64,000 nt of DNA from Natrinema salsiterrestre. Its GTDB lineage: Archaea; Halobacteriota; Halobacteria; Halobacteriales; Natrialbaceae. A model generated the notes under the pieces. That model saw only the letters and a list, made by a program, of their open reading frames with translations. It searched no databases and was not told the origin of the DNA. Below, in pieces: positions 1-8,336 of the stretch. The DNA lies in the NCBI RefSeq assembly GCF_029502005.1, contig NZ_JAMQOT010000007.1, forward strand, positions 124,001-188,000, given 5' to 3'. The translations under genes and the position numbers were made by a program. Position 1 is the first letter of the stretch. Every line of letters begins with the position of its first letter.

Positions 1-620
1 TCCGTGTGGCCGCACATGATGCTGTGTAAGTACATCGCCCGGTGGGAGTAGGACACGCCCTTGGGAAGCCCCGTCGTCCCCGACGTGTGACACATGCCGT
101 ACTCCGCGTCCTCGTCGATGTCTGGCCAGTCGTACTCCGTCGACTGGCCCTCGAGCAGCGACTCGTAGTCGGTCACCGGCTCGAGGCTCGTCTCGGGCAC
201 CTCGTCGTCGAGGACGACGTACTGCTCGACGGTCTCGAGCTCGTCGGCGTTGGCCTCGACCTTCTCGATGAGCCCGGGATCGACGAAGATCACCCGATCC
301 TCGGCGTCGTCGATCGTGTGGACGAAGTGGTGGTCGGGCAACCGCATGTTGCACATGTGGATCGAGCGCCCCGAGCAGGCCGGCCCGAAGTACAGTTCGA
401 AGTGCCGGTAGTGGTTCGTCGCGACGACGCCGACCCGATCGCCCGCCTCGAGGCCGAGGTCGTCGAGCGCGCCCGCGAGCCGGTTGATCCGCTCGCCGGC
501 GTCGGCGTACGTGTACCGGTGCGTGCTCCCGTCGGGTAGTTTCGTCACCAGCTCTCGATCGGGGAACAGGTCGATCGCCCGCTCGAGGAGCTTGTCAAGT
601 GTTAACTCGACATCCATCAT
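1..620 (-). CDS. Acyl-CoA synthetase (AMP-forming), N-terminal part
   Basis: This gene runs off the left edge, so only about the first 206 residues are present. It belongs to the ANL superfamily, which activates a carboxylic acid with ATP and then transfers the acyl group to CoA. The phosphate-binding signature TSGTTGLPKG is visible near residue 170, preceded by the usual N-terminal core. Two ATG codons lie in tandem at the start (620 and 617), and either may be used. The gene is last in a same-strand row behind the CaiB/BaiF gene (74 bases apart) and the R2-like oxidase gene, so it may share their transcript. The acid substrate cannot be read from this part of the protein. Confidence 0.85.
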   Translation of the reverse strand, partial: MMDVELTLDKLLERAIDLFPDRELVTKLPDGSTHRYTYADAGERINRLAGALDDLGLEAGDRVGVVATNHYRHFELYFGPACSGRSIHMCNMRLPDHHFVHTIDDAEDRVIFVDPGLIEKVEANADELETVEQYVVLDDEVPETSLEPVTDYESLLEGQSTEYDWPDIDEDAEYGMCHTSGTTGLPKGVSYSHRAMYLHSIMCGHT

Positions 621-694
621 GGTCGTCCGTAGTATTCTGTCCAGTACCTTATCATTTGGGACGAGTTTCCCGTCGTACCGAACGGACGAGCCGG

Positions 695-1858
695 TCAGCG
701 GACGGCTCCCGCCTCGCGGAGATCGGCGCGCTCGTCCTCGTCGTATCCGACCGACGCGAGCAGTTCGTCGGTGTGCTCACCGTGAGCCGGGATCGATTCG
801 TCGTGGCTCTCGGGCACGTTCGACCCCCTGGCAGGGAAGCCGATCCGCGGCGGTGCGTCGTCGGGCCGTTCGATCAGCCCGCGGGCCTCGAGTTGCGGGT
901 GGTCGACGGCTTCGGCCGGCGTACACACCGGCCCGACCATCGTCTCGTCGCTCAACGCCTCGAGCCACGCGTCCCGCGACCGGGTCGCGAACAGCGCCTC
1001 GAGTTCCTCGCGAACGGCCGTCAGTTCGGCCGGGTCCTCGGTCCCGTGGAGGTCGACGAGGTCCTCGCGACCGGCCTCCTCGCAGAAGGCCGTCCAGAAC
1101 TTCGGCTCGAGCGCGGCGAGGGTCACGTACCGCCCGTCTGCGGTCTCGTACACGTCGTACCACGGAACCCCGCCGGTGAGTGCGGTCTCGCCGGGTCGAG
1201 GATCGGCGCCCGTGAGCGCCTCGTGGGCGACGGCCTGCGAGAAGGAGGCGACCACGTCGGTCATCGCCACGTCGACGTACTCGCCGCCGTTGCCCAGCTC
1301 GCGCGAGAGCAGCCCGCCGATGATACTAAAGGCCGCGAACAGCCCGCCGCCGAGGTCGCCGATCTGGTAGCCCGGGATCTGCGGGGCCATCGACTCGTCC
1401 TCCCGGGTCATATCGAGTAATCCGGCCACGCCGATGTAGTTGAGGTCGTGCCCCGCTCGCTCGGCGTCGGGCCCCGTCTGTCCGTACCCCGAGAGCGAGC
1501 AGTAGACGAGGTCCTCGTTGTGCTCGCACAGCGTCTCGTAATCGATCTCGAGGCGGTCGGCGACCCCCGGCCGAAACTGCTCGAAGACGACGTCGGCCTC
1601 CTCGACGAGCCGGTAGAACGCGGTCGTTCCCACCTCCGACTTTAGGTCGAGCGCGATACTTCGCTTGCCACGATTGACGCTGTCGAACAGCGCGCCGACG
1701 TCGCGATCGGTCGTCGGCGGGGTATAGCGGGCGTAATCGCCCGCGTCGGTGTCTTCGACTTTTACCACGTCTGCGCCGGCGTCGGCGAGCAGTTGCGTCG
1801 CGTACGGTCCCGGAAGCAGGCGGGACAGATCGAGGACTCGGACGGAGTCGAGTTGCAT
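695..1858 (-). CDS. CaiB/BaiF family CoA-transferase or 2-methylacyl-CoA racemase
   Basis: The 387-residue protein has the full class III CoA-transferase fold: an N-terminal RVLDLSRLLPGPYATQLLADAGADV-type start, a GHDLNY segment with His137 and a GDLGGG segment with Asp168. In alpha-methylacyl-CoA racemase the active-site pair is a His and an Asp in equivalent places, and here the local sequence resembles the racemase branch more than formyl-CoA transferases, though formyl-type and glutarate CoA-transferases share the Asp. The role would be either moving CoA between acids or epimerising branched 2-methylacyl-CoA esters before beta-oxidation. It lies between an R2-like oxidase gene and an acyl-CoA synthetase gene on the same strand. 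Confidence 0.85.
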   Translation of the reverse strand: MQLDSVRVLDLSRLLPGPYATQLLADAGADVVKVEDTDAGDYARYTPPTTDRDVGALFDSVNRGKRSIALDLKSEVGTTAFYRLVEEADVVFEQFRPGVADRLEIDYETLCEHNEDLVYCSLSGYGQTGPDAERAGHDLNYIGVAGLLDMTREDESMAPQIPGYQIGDLGGGLFAAFSIIGGLLSRELGNGGEYVDVAMTDVVASFSQAVAHEALTGADPRPGETALTGGVPWYDVYETADGRYVTLAALEPKFWTAFCEEAGREDLVDLHGTEDPAELTAVREELEALFATRSRDAWLEALSDETMVGPVCTPAEAVDHPQLEARGLIERPDDAPPRIGFPARGSNVPESHDESIPAHGEHTDELLASVGYDEDERADLREAGAVR

Positions 1859-1933
1859 GGTAGCACGTTCCGGTCACGTTTCAAAAGTCTACTGTCGCCG
1901 TTCGGGCCCGCCGCAACGATCGCCGCTGCGCGC

Positions 1934-2866
1934 TCAGTCGTCCCCCTCGAGGGACACCAGCTCGTCGACGTCCGGGATATCGGCCGCGGCGTCCGTGATC
2001 TGTCGCATCCGATCCGTGTGCTTCTCGACCGCGTAGGCGGCGAGCTTCCCCTCCTCGAGGCCGGCGCGCTCCCCCGGATCGTCCGGCTGGAACCGGTTAT
2101 CCTCGGTGATTCCCTGAACCAGGGGAACGAGGTCGTCGACGGTGTCCTCGATGATCGCCGGATCGACGCCCTCCGCGATGAGCTTCTTCAACTGGTTCAT
2201 GCCGAAGCCGACGTGGCGACCCTCGTCGCTGCGGATCTTCGTGAAGCCCCGGACGAGTCCCGGCAGATACGGGAGCTCCTCGAAGTCGCCGCCGTAGGAT
2301 GTCTGCATCCCGTAGTAGCCCGTCTGCGCGAGGATGCCCTCGACCGTGAGGTGGTAGTGACAGTACGCCTTCGCGCGGTTTTCGGGCGTGTCCTCCTCGA
2401 GCAGTCGGAACTGCGCCTTCCGGTTGCGGTCGAACAGTTCGACGTAGGGATCGTTGAACCACCGGTCGTGGCGGGGATCGGACCGCTCCCAGCCCAGTTC
2501 GTCTTCGACGGTCCAGATGACCTCCCGCCAGTAGCGGTCGAAGAAGTCCGCGTGCTTTGCCTCCTCGTACATCTGGGTCGTCAGGAACAGCTGATCGTCG
2601 ATGTCGTCCAGCACCGTCCCCAGCGGCGCGAGGTCCTCGGTGACCGCGTCCTCTCCCGCGCCGAACTTCGCGATGCCGTTGAGCGTTCCGTACCACGACT
2701 CCCGGTCGTAGTCTTCGGCCCCGTCGATGTACGTCAGCAAGTTCTCGACGTCCCGCTCGAGGTCGATCTCGCCGGGATCCCAGTGGCGCTCGACCGCGTT
2801 GCGATAGTAGCGGTTCGACTTCGAGTCCCGATCCATCATCGCCGTCGGTGTGTACTCCGTTGCCAT
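1934..2866 (-). CDS. R2-like ligand-binding oxidase (R2lox), ribonucleotide reductase small-subunit-like
   Basis: This 310-residue ferritin-like protein carries a complete set of two-metal ligands: Glu72, Glu102 with His105 (EEAKH), Glu176, and Glu215 with His218 (DEGRH). Three residues after the first ligand is Val75, and five residues before Glu176 is Tyr171. These match the valine and tyrosine that form an ether cross-link in characterised R2lox proteins, so it is better called R2lox than class I ribonucleotide reductase R2, although databases often use the latter name. R2lox proteins bind a mixed Mn/Fe centre and a fatty-acid-like ligand; their reaction is not settled. A TATA box 24-29 bases before the ATG indicates a leaderless start. 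CaiB/BaiF and acyl-CoA synthetase genes follow downstream. Confidence 0.82.
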   Translation of the reverse strand: MATEYTPTAMMDRDSKSNRYYRNAVERHWDPGEIDLERDVENLLTYIDGAEDYDRESWYGTLNGIAKFGAGEDAVTEDLAPLGTVLDDIDDQLFLTTQMYEEAKHADFFDRYWREVIWTVEDELGWERSDPRHDRWFNDPYVELFDRNRKAQFRLLEEDTPENRAKAYCHYHLTVEGILAQTGYYGMQTSYGGDFEELPYLPGLVRGFTKIRSDEGRHVGFGMNQLKKLIAEGVDPAIIEDTVDDLVPLVQGITEDNRFQPDDPGERAGLEEGKLAAYAVEKHTDRMRQITDAAADIPDVDELVSLEGDD

Positions 2867-2889
2867 ACCACAATCTATGGGTCGCAGCT

Positions 2890-2895
2890 AATAAA
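2890..2895 (-). promoter_or_regulatory. TATA box of the R2lox gene
   Basis: TTTATT on the minus strand begins 29 bases before the ATG at 2866, the spacing of a leaderless haloarchaeal transcript. It supports the chosen start and suggests that this promoter drives the R2lox, CaiB/BaiF and acyl-CoA synthetase genes. Confidence 0.5.
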
Positions 2896-2949
2896 TGTGT
2901 ATCTACTGTCGTATCAGCCGGATTCCGTCCCGAGATCGTCCGGACGGCC

Positions 2950-4335
2950 TCAGTCGGTACTCTCGCCGGCGTCTCCGTCGACGCGTTCGTGGGTCTCGAG
3001 GGAAGTCATCGTTCGGTAGAGCTGGATCCGATCGGTCTTCCGGAGTCGGTATCGGTAGTAGACGTACGCGAGGACGAACCAGCCGATGAGAACCACACCG
3101 ACGACGGGTCGCTGGAGGAGGGTGACGATCCAGAACGCGCCCGTGACGACCGCACCGCCCAGTACCGCGAGGAGGAGCCCGCGGTACCGGCGGAGTCGAA
3201 ACGGCGCGGTGGCGTAGTGGTCCGGGAACTCCCGGGGCAGGTTCCAGAGGCCGATCGCACAGAAGAAGTACGCGGTGAGGCTGGCCAGTCCGATGAACGC
3301 GGAGAGACCGACGATCTCGCCGGCCAGGGGGACGAGCAGGAACGGCGGAACGCCGAGGACCGCGACCGCGTAGTGGGGCGTCTCGAACCGCGGATGGATC
3401 CGCGATAGCGGTGCCGGGAGAACGCCGTCGCGGCTCGCGCGCATGAGCGTCCGCGAGAAGACGAGCAGCGTCGTGTTCACCGTCGTGACGACCGCGAAGA
3501 CGGCCCCGGCGGCGACGACGTACTCGCCCCACCACGGGAGGTATCTCGAGGCGGCGAGCGCGAGGTCGGCCTCGTTGCCCAGCTGGGTGTACGGAACGAC
3601 GCCGACGAGGACGGCGATCAGCGCCACGTAGACCAGCGCCACGATACCGATGCCGAGCCCCAGTACCAGCGGAATCGTCCGCCCGGGGTCGTCGATCTCT
3701 TCGCCGAGTTCGATCAGTAGCCCGAAGCCGAGAAACGGATAGAACAGCGCGACCACCGCGAGGCCGAACGCGCCGTAGTCCGGGAAGAACGGGGCGTAAT
3801 TGGCGGGGTCGACCGCGCCCGCGCCGGGGACGATGACCGTCAGGAGTGCGACGAGGAGACCGACGAAGAAGACGATCTGCACCTGTGCGACGACCCTGAG
3901 TCCGATCAGGTTGACGACCAGGACGAACGCGAGCAGCACGTAGACGAGCAGCGTCGACGGTACGTCGAAGAAGATCCGGGTGTACTCGGCGAATCCCCTC
4001 GCCGTAATGAGCAACGACGCCCACGCGACCAGCGGGATCGTGACGGGAACCAGGAACCCCCAGTAGGGGGCCGTGAGCCGAGAGATGTACACGTACAGCC
4101 CCCCGGCGACCGGCATCGCCGACCCGAGCACGGCGTTGTACAGGACGACGAAACTCGCCGGAACCGCCGCGAGGACGATCGCCAGAACGACCGCCGGACC
4201 CGCACTTCTCGCCAGCGGCCCCGGCAGCACGAATATCGGGACCGAGATCGCGTTGCCGACCAGCAGCGCCAGCACGCCGACGACGCCGATACTCGAGGGG
4301 AGCGTCTCCGACGGGTCGTCCGTCGCGCCGCTCAT
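2950..4335 (-). CDS. APC family amino acid/polyamine permease
   Basis: The 461-residue product is an integral membrane protein with about twelve hydrophobic segments, beginning near residue 15 with a long helix ending at a proline-glycine-rich turn (the usual APC helix 1 break, GNAISVPIF). It ends with a short charged cytoplasmic tail. APC permeases move amino acids or amines in symport or exchange. Nothing in the sequence fixes the substrate. Its ATG overlaps the stop codon of the upstream small membrane-protein gene by 4 bases (ATGA), which implies translational coupling. Confidence 0.88.
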   Translation of the reverse strand: MSGATDDPSETLPSSIGVVGVLALLVGNAISVPIFVLPGPLARSAGPAVVLAIVLAAVPASFVVLYNAVLGSAMPVAGGLYVYISRLTAPYWGFLVPVTIPLVAWASLLITARGFAEYTRIFFDVPSTLLVYVLLAFVLVVNLIGLRVVAQVQIVFFVGLLVALLTVIVPGAGAVDPANYAPFFPDYGAFGLAVVALFYPFLGFGLLIELGEEIDDPGRTIPLVLGLGIGIVALVYVALIAVLVGVVPYTQLGNEADLALAASRYLPWWGEYVVAAGAVFAVVTTVNTTLLVFSRTLMRASRDGVLPAPLSRIHPRFETPHYAVAVLGVPPFLLVPLAGEIVGLSAFIGLASLTAYFFCAIGLWNLPREFPDHYATAPFRLRRYRGLLLAVLGGAVVTGAFWIVTLLQRPVVGVVLIGWFVLAYVYYRYRLRKTDRIQLYRTMTSLETHERVDGDAGESTD

Positions 4336-4583
4336 TCCTCCGAGGGACGGTCGGCCCGCCGGCGCCGGATCTCGTAGTCGCGAATCCGCCGTCCGAGGGC
4401 GAATCCGACGACGCCGCCGAGGACGGGTCCGACGAGGAGGAGCGCCTGTACGGTCACCAGCGGGAGGACGATCCCGACGCCGAGGCCGACCACGAGGCCG
4501 CCCTCGGGATACTGTGCGGCGGCTACTTCGCGCTCGATATCGTCCATCTCTGCCGGGACGTCTCGATACTCTCCGATTGCCAT
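4332..4583 (-). CDS. Small two-helix membrane protein coupled to the permease gene
   Basis: This 83-residue protein starts MAIGEYRDV, then has an acidic stretch and two hydrophobic segments joined by a short turn (roughly residues 31-64), and ends in a strongly charged tail. A start 15 bases upstream (MVGYD, at 4598) is also possible. It overlaps the APC permease start by 4 bases, so the two proteins are probably made together; an accessory role for the permease is an inference from that alone. I do not recognise a family for it. Confidence 0.6.
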   Translation of the reverse strand: MAIGEYRDVPAEMDDIEREVAAAQYPEGGLVVGLGVGIVLPLVTVQALLLVGPVLGGVVGFALGRRIRDYEIRRRRADRPSEE

Positions 4584-4759
4584 GTCATACCCCACCATAT
4601 TATGGGTGAAATAGCTTCGGGAGCTTGACACTCTCTGGGGGAGTCTCCGGGTCGTCGTCTCCGAGCGGTCGCGACGGACAGACCGGTGAGAGCGGCCGCG
4701 GATCGGCGTCTCCACGCGTGTTGATAAGAACTAAGTCAGTACCCGTGAAGGATGCTGCC

Positions 4760-5497
4760 ATGGCACAACAGAGCGCCGCCGTCGTCGGTGGCGGCATCAT
4801 GGGCGCCGGTATCGCACAGGTACTCGCGCGGAACGGCTACGAGGTGGCCGTCCGCGAGATTAACGAGGAACTGGCCGAGGAGGCCCGCGAACGGGTCGTC
4901 TCGGGCAACTACGGGCTCGAGGACGCCGTCGAGGGCGGCTATCTCTCCGAGAACGAGAAGGACGCGGTCCTCGAGCGGTTGTCGTTCACGACCGACCTCG
5001 ACGAGGCGACGAACGGCACGGACTTCGTCATCGAGGCGGTCACCGAGGACCTCGCGATCAAGGGGCAGGTCTTCCGCGATCTGGACGAGGTGACCGACGA
5101 CCAGCCGCTGTACTCGAACACGAGCGGCTTTTCGGTGACGTCGATCGCGAACGGCGTCTCCGACCCCTCTCGCGTCGCGGTCACGCACTTCTTCAACCCG
5201 GTGCCGGTCATGTCGATGGTCGAAATCGTCCAGGCCCCCCAGACCGACGAGGCCGTCGTCGAACGCGCCGAGGAGCTCGTCGACGAACTCGGGAAGACCA
5301 GCGTCACCATCGACGACGATCCCGGTTCCTACGGCTTCCTCGCCAACCGCTGTCACGCGGCGATGCGAGAGGAGGCCCAGAAGATCGTCGACGAAGGCAT
5401 CGCGACCGAGGAGCAGGTCGACAAAGCGCTCGAGGAGGGGTACAACCTCCCCGTCGGGCCGTTCTCGCTGCGGGGCATCGGCGAGGAGTGGGACTGA
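4760..5497 (+). CDS. 3-hydroxyacyl-CoA dehydrogenase, short form
   Basis: This protein of 245 residues has the NAD-binding fingerprint VVGGGIMGAGIAQV at its N-terminus and the catalytic elements of the family: the serine of NTSGFS, the His of THFFNP followed 12 residues later by Glu (the His-Glu dyad), and the Asn of ANRCH. It would oxidise 3-hydroxyacyl-CoA to 3-ketoacyl-CoA in beta-oxidation. Family members usually have about 280-295 residues, and the second copy in this window (13839-14726) has 295. This one stops right after the GYNLPVGPF segment, so roughly the last 45 residues of the C-terminal domain are absent. The ATG at 4760 is preferred over upstream codons because the Rossmann motif follows directly. 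Confidence 0.85.
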   Translation: MAQQSAAVVGGGIMGAGIAQVLARNGYEVAVREINEELAEEARERVVSGNYGLEDAVEGGYLSENEKDAVLERLSFTTDLDEATNGTDFVIEAVTEDLAIKGQVFRDLDEVTDDQPLYSNTSGFSVTSIANGVSDPSRVAVTHFFNPVPVMSMVEIVQAPQTDEAVVERAEELVDELGKTSVTIDDDPGSYGFLANRCHAAMREEAQKIVDEGIATEEQVDKALEEGYNLPVGPFSLRGIGEEWD

Positions 5498-5931
5498 CGG
5501 CTCGATCCGCGTCTCGAGTCGCTGCTGCCTTTCTGTTCGGTCTGGACTGCACAACCGGATGCGGTGGCGCGCGCTGTCGGCTGGCTGAGCGCTCGCGAAG
5601 GCAGCCGACGATGTTGTGCGAGGTCTTCGCGAACTTCGTGAGCGAATCGGCTGGGGAAGACGTGGAATCCCTCGTTGCCACGATAGCAGGACGAACTCGT
5701 CTGTCGGTTCTGACGACCGTTCACTGACTCTCTTCCACCGAAATAGAGTGCGCTGCTATCGTGGCTGCAGGGAGTCACCACACCCTCCCCAGCCGATTCG
5801 CTCGTTACACTCGCTCATCCCTCGCGCAAGGTTGTGTCGCGGTTCATTCGTCATTCACCGCGACACAGCGCGCGCCACCGCAGGGTAAGAAACCGGTCCG
5901 GAGCAAGACGCCGTTCGTTCGCCCTCCGCCG
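5498..5931. other. Non-coding region holding a palindromic repeat element
   Basis: No plausible gene lies between the 3-hydroxyacyl-CoA dehydrogenase stop and the end of the convergent enoyl-CoA hydratase gene. Most of it is the repeat element at 5561-5881; the remaining short flanks show nothing distinctive. Confidence 0.7.
5561..5881. repeat. Palindromic element with terminal inverted repeats, copy 1 (321 bp)
   Basis: The ends are perfect 17-bp inverted repeats: GCGGTGGCGCGCGCTGT at 5561-5577 and its complement at 5865-5881. Inside, the stretch at about 5641-5692 is complementary, with few mismatches, to about 5752-5803 (both contain AATCGGCTGGGGA and GCCACGATAGCAG in opposite orientation), so the whole unit can fold into one long hairpin with a loop near 5693-5751. 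There is no open reading frame of note. The same terminal repeat and core recur at 14830-15367. This looks like a non-autonomous mobile or structural repeat; no clear target-site duplication was seen. Confidence 0.75.
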
Positions 5932-6729
5932 TTACTTGCCTTCGAACTCGGGCTCGCGGTCCTCGGCGAACGCCGCCGCGCCCTCCGCGTGATCCTCGGT
6001 CTGGAGGAGCCCCTCGAAGAGCGTGCGGTCGTAGGCCAGCCCCTCCTCGAGCCCGGAGTGAACCGCCATATCCGCGGATTTCTTGATCGCCTGAATCGCC
6101 AGCGGGGCCTGCCCGGCGAGGTCGGTGACGAACGCGTCGACCTCGTCATCGAACTCGTCGTCGGCGTAGACGTGATTGACGATGCCTTCTTCGCCCGCCC
6201 GCTCCGCCGAAATGTGCTCGCCGGTCATCGCCAGTTCCTTCGCGACCGCGGGGCCGGCCAGCTTGCTGACGTACTGGACCCCGCCCGCACCGGGGAGGAT
6301 GCCGAGGTTCACTTCGGGGAAGCCGAACGTGGAGCCCTCGCTGGCCAGCCGGAAGTCACAGGCCAGCGCGGTCTCGAGCCCGCCGCCCAGGCAGTAGCCG
6401 TCGATCTTCGCGATCACGGGAGCCGGGAAGTTCCGGATGACGTCGTAGTGCGAGCGCGCCGAGGAGTCGCCGGCCGACTCGTCGGAGAAGCCGCCGATGT
6501 CCGCCCCCGCACAGAAGGCCTTCTCGCCGGCCCCCTCGAGGACCACCGCTCGCAGCGCGACGCCCTCGCGGTCCTCGGTTTCTTCCTCGAGGGCCTCGAG
6601 CCCCGCGACGATGTCGTCTCTGAGCTGGCCGTTCAGCGCGTTCAGCGCGTCCGGCCGATTCATCGTGAGCGTGCCCACGCCGCGGTCGTCGTCGAACTCA
6701 ACCAGGACAGTCTCCAGTGATTCGTCCAT
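5932..6729 (-). CDS. Enoyl-CoA hydratase/isomerase family protein
   Basis: The 265-residue protein has the crotonase layout: an oxyanion-hole segment FCAGADI near residue 94, and the second signature GGGLETALACDFRLASEGSTFGFPE-type region near residues 135-160, with the Glu-rich stretch of the hydratase active site. It would hydrate trans-2-enoyl-CoA to 3-hydroxyacyl-CoA in beta-oxidation, the step before the dehydrogenases encoded nearby. Other crotonase-fold activities (isomerase, dehydratase) cannot be excluded from sequence alone. It is convergent with the short 3-hydroxyacyl-CoA dehydrogenase gene, with the repeat element between them. Confidence 0.88.
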   Translation of the reverse strand: MDESLETVLVEFDDDRGVGTLTMNRPDALNALNGQLRDDIVAGLEALEEETEDREGVALRAVVLEGAGEKAFCAGADIGGFSDESAGDSSARSHYDVIRNFPAPVIAKIDGYCLGGGLETALACDFRLASEGSTFGFPEVNLGILPGAGGVQYVSKLAGPAVAKELAMTGEHISAERAGEEGIVNHVYADDEFDDEVDAFVTDLAGQAPLAIQAIKKSADMAVHSGLEEGLAYDRTLFEGLLQTEDHAEGAAAFAEDREPEFEGK

Positions 6730-7168
6730 GCGCAGTGGGTACGAGCACCAATCAAAAAGGTGTATTGTTCGGCACCCGGCTCGCGGCCCCCTCGGGGTTC
6801 CGGAACCGATGTTGCAGTTCGGGGACGATTTATAGTCCCTGTGCGTGGTCGAGAGGGAACGCTATAGATATGTTCGGAGGCTTATCTGATCGAACAGCGT
6901 TCTAACATCTGATATTATGATTCGGTGTGGCTCCGCTGTTCGACCGAGTGGTACTCGTGACCGTCGGAGACGAGAATCTATTTCCTCGAGACTGGCGTGA
7001 ATTCCCGTGTCTGGCCTAATTAACCGTCGACTCGGTATCGGTAGTTGATCCGAAAACGGCGATTCAGGCGGTGTCATCGGGACCGTCGCTTCACGATCCG
7101 AACTCGATTATATATGTCATTCGAAATGTAACGGTCAATATACAGCCGAGTCTGGAGTCGGTGGTCCC
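6730..7168. other. 439-bp intergenic region with a dyad at 6871-6896
   Basis: No convincing gene. It is richer in A+T than its surroundings, and holds TGTTCG at 6871-6876 facing CGAACA at 6891-6896, an imperfectly spaced dyad about 145 bases upstream of the enoyl-CoA hydratase start, which could be an operator. A short minus-strand reading frame at 6862-7077 lacks any recognisable feature. Confidence 0.4.
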
Positions 7169-8251
7169 TCAGAACGCCTGCAGTTCCTCGAGCACCGCCC
7201 GCGCGCTGCCGTCGGCGATGACGTCGCGGGCCTGCTCGAGCCCCTCCGCCAGACTCCCGACGTCCTGCCGGGCGTACATCCGGAACGCGCCGTTGAGGGC
7301 GATCGCGTCGGCGAAGTGGTCTTCGCGCTCGCCGGCGAGAACCGCCTGGGTGATCGACGCGGAGTCGGTCGCCACGTCGTCGACTGCGAGGTCGTCTCGC
7401 TCCATGTCCATGCCGTACTCGGCGGTCTCGATCTCGTAGTCCTCGAAGGACTCGTCGCCGTCGTCGCCGACCTGATCCCACTCCGCGACCTTCGTGTAAC
7501 CCGGCCGGATGTCGTCGTAGCCCTCCATCCCCTGGAAGAAGATGGCTCGCGTGTAGTCGAGGCGGTCGCTCTCCTTGATCAGGTCGGTCAGCTTCTTCGC
7601 GAACGCGAGGTGGTAGAACGAGCCCAGGTGGACGTCGGCGTTCGCCGGGTTCCCGACCGTCTCGATCGTGTTGACGAACGTCCGCACGCCCATCCGGTCG
7701 CGTCGCTCGAGGAGGTCGTGGACGCCGGGATTGAACGACGGCTGGTAGTAGAAGCCGAAGCCGGTCTCGTCGACCATGTCGGCGCTTTCGGTCGCCTCGA
7801 GTTCGGTCCGAACCCCGAGTTCCTCGAGGACGTGTTTGTACGCGGTCGCGTTCTGGGAGGGGACGCGGCCGCCGGAGTGGACGACGACCGGCGTGCCCGC
7901 GGCGGCGGCGACGACGCCGGCACCGACGCCGAGGATCGCGGACGTGTCCTTCCCGTCGTAGTTCGCGCCGCAGTCGACCGGGTCGCAGTCCGGTTCGGCG
8001 GTGACGACCGACTCCTCGCGCATGACGTCGGTGTAGGCCGCCAGCTCCTCGGGGTTGTTGCGCTTCCAGCGGTTCGCCAGCCAGAACGCGCCGAGCGTGG
8101 TTTCGTCGGGCTCGCCGGCGAGAATCCGCTGGAACGCCTCGCGAGCCTGCTCGCGGCTCATGTCGTCGGCCGATTTGGGACCCGAGCCGACGACCTCCGT
8201 CATCAGGCGTTTCAACGGCCACTCACCGAACTCCTGGGATGCCTGCGCCAT
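7169..8251 (-). CDS. Anthranilate phosphoribosyltransferase-like protein (TrpD2/YbiB type)
   Basis: This protein of 360 residues has the TrpD-like N-terminal helical domain (GPKSADDMSREQAREAFQ) followed by the glycosyltransferase family 3 alpha/beta domain. Where true TrpD has the PRPP loop GTGGD, this one reads CGANYDGKDTSA, and later GGRVPSQN replaces the usual GNRA(A/S)SS segment. It therefore resembles the TrpD2/YbiB branch, whose members can bind nucleic acid and have no proven phosphoribosyltransferase reaction. It is not in a trp operon. The start at 8251 (MAQASQEF) is preferred over one nine codons upstream. Confidence 0.75.
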   Translation of the reverse strand: MAQASQEFGEWPLKRLMTEVVGSGPKSADDMSREQAREAFQRILAGEPDETTLGAFWLANRWKRNNPEELAAYTDVMREESVVTAEPDCDPVDCGANYDGKDTSAILGVGAGVVAAAAGTPVVVHSGGRVPSQNATAYKHVLEELGVRTELEATESADMVDETGFGFYYQPSFNPGVHDLLERRDRMGVRTFVNTIETVGNPANADVHLGSFYHLAFAKKLTDLIKESDRLDYTRAIFFQGMEGYDDIRPGYTKVAEWDQVGDDGDESFEDYEIETAEYGMDMERDDLAVDDVATDSASITQAVLAGEREDHFADAIALNGAFRMYARQDVGSLAEGLEQARDVIADGSARAVLEELQAF

Positions 8252-8336
8252 GTGCAGGCGTTCGGACGGACGGCGCAAAAACCCCGCGTTTCCGGCGTCT
8301 TCCAGCGCCGATATGTGGCGGGGTAGCCCCGCCGCG

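Noticed and set aside
6862-7077. Minus-strand frame of 71 codons in an intergenic region
   Set aside because: No hydrophobic pattern, motif or TATA spacing supports it.
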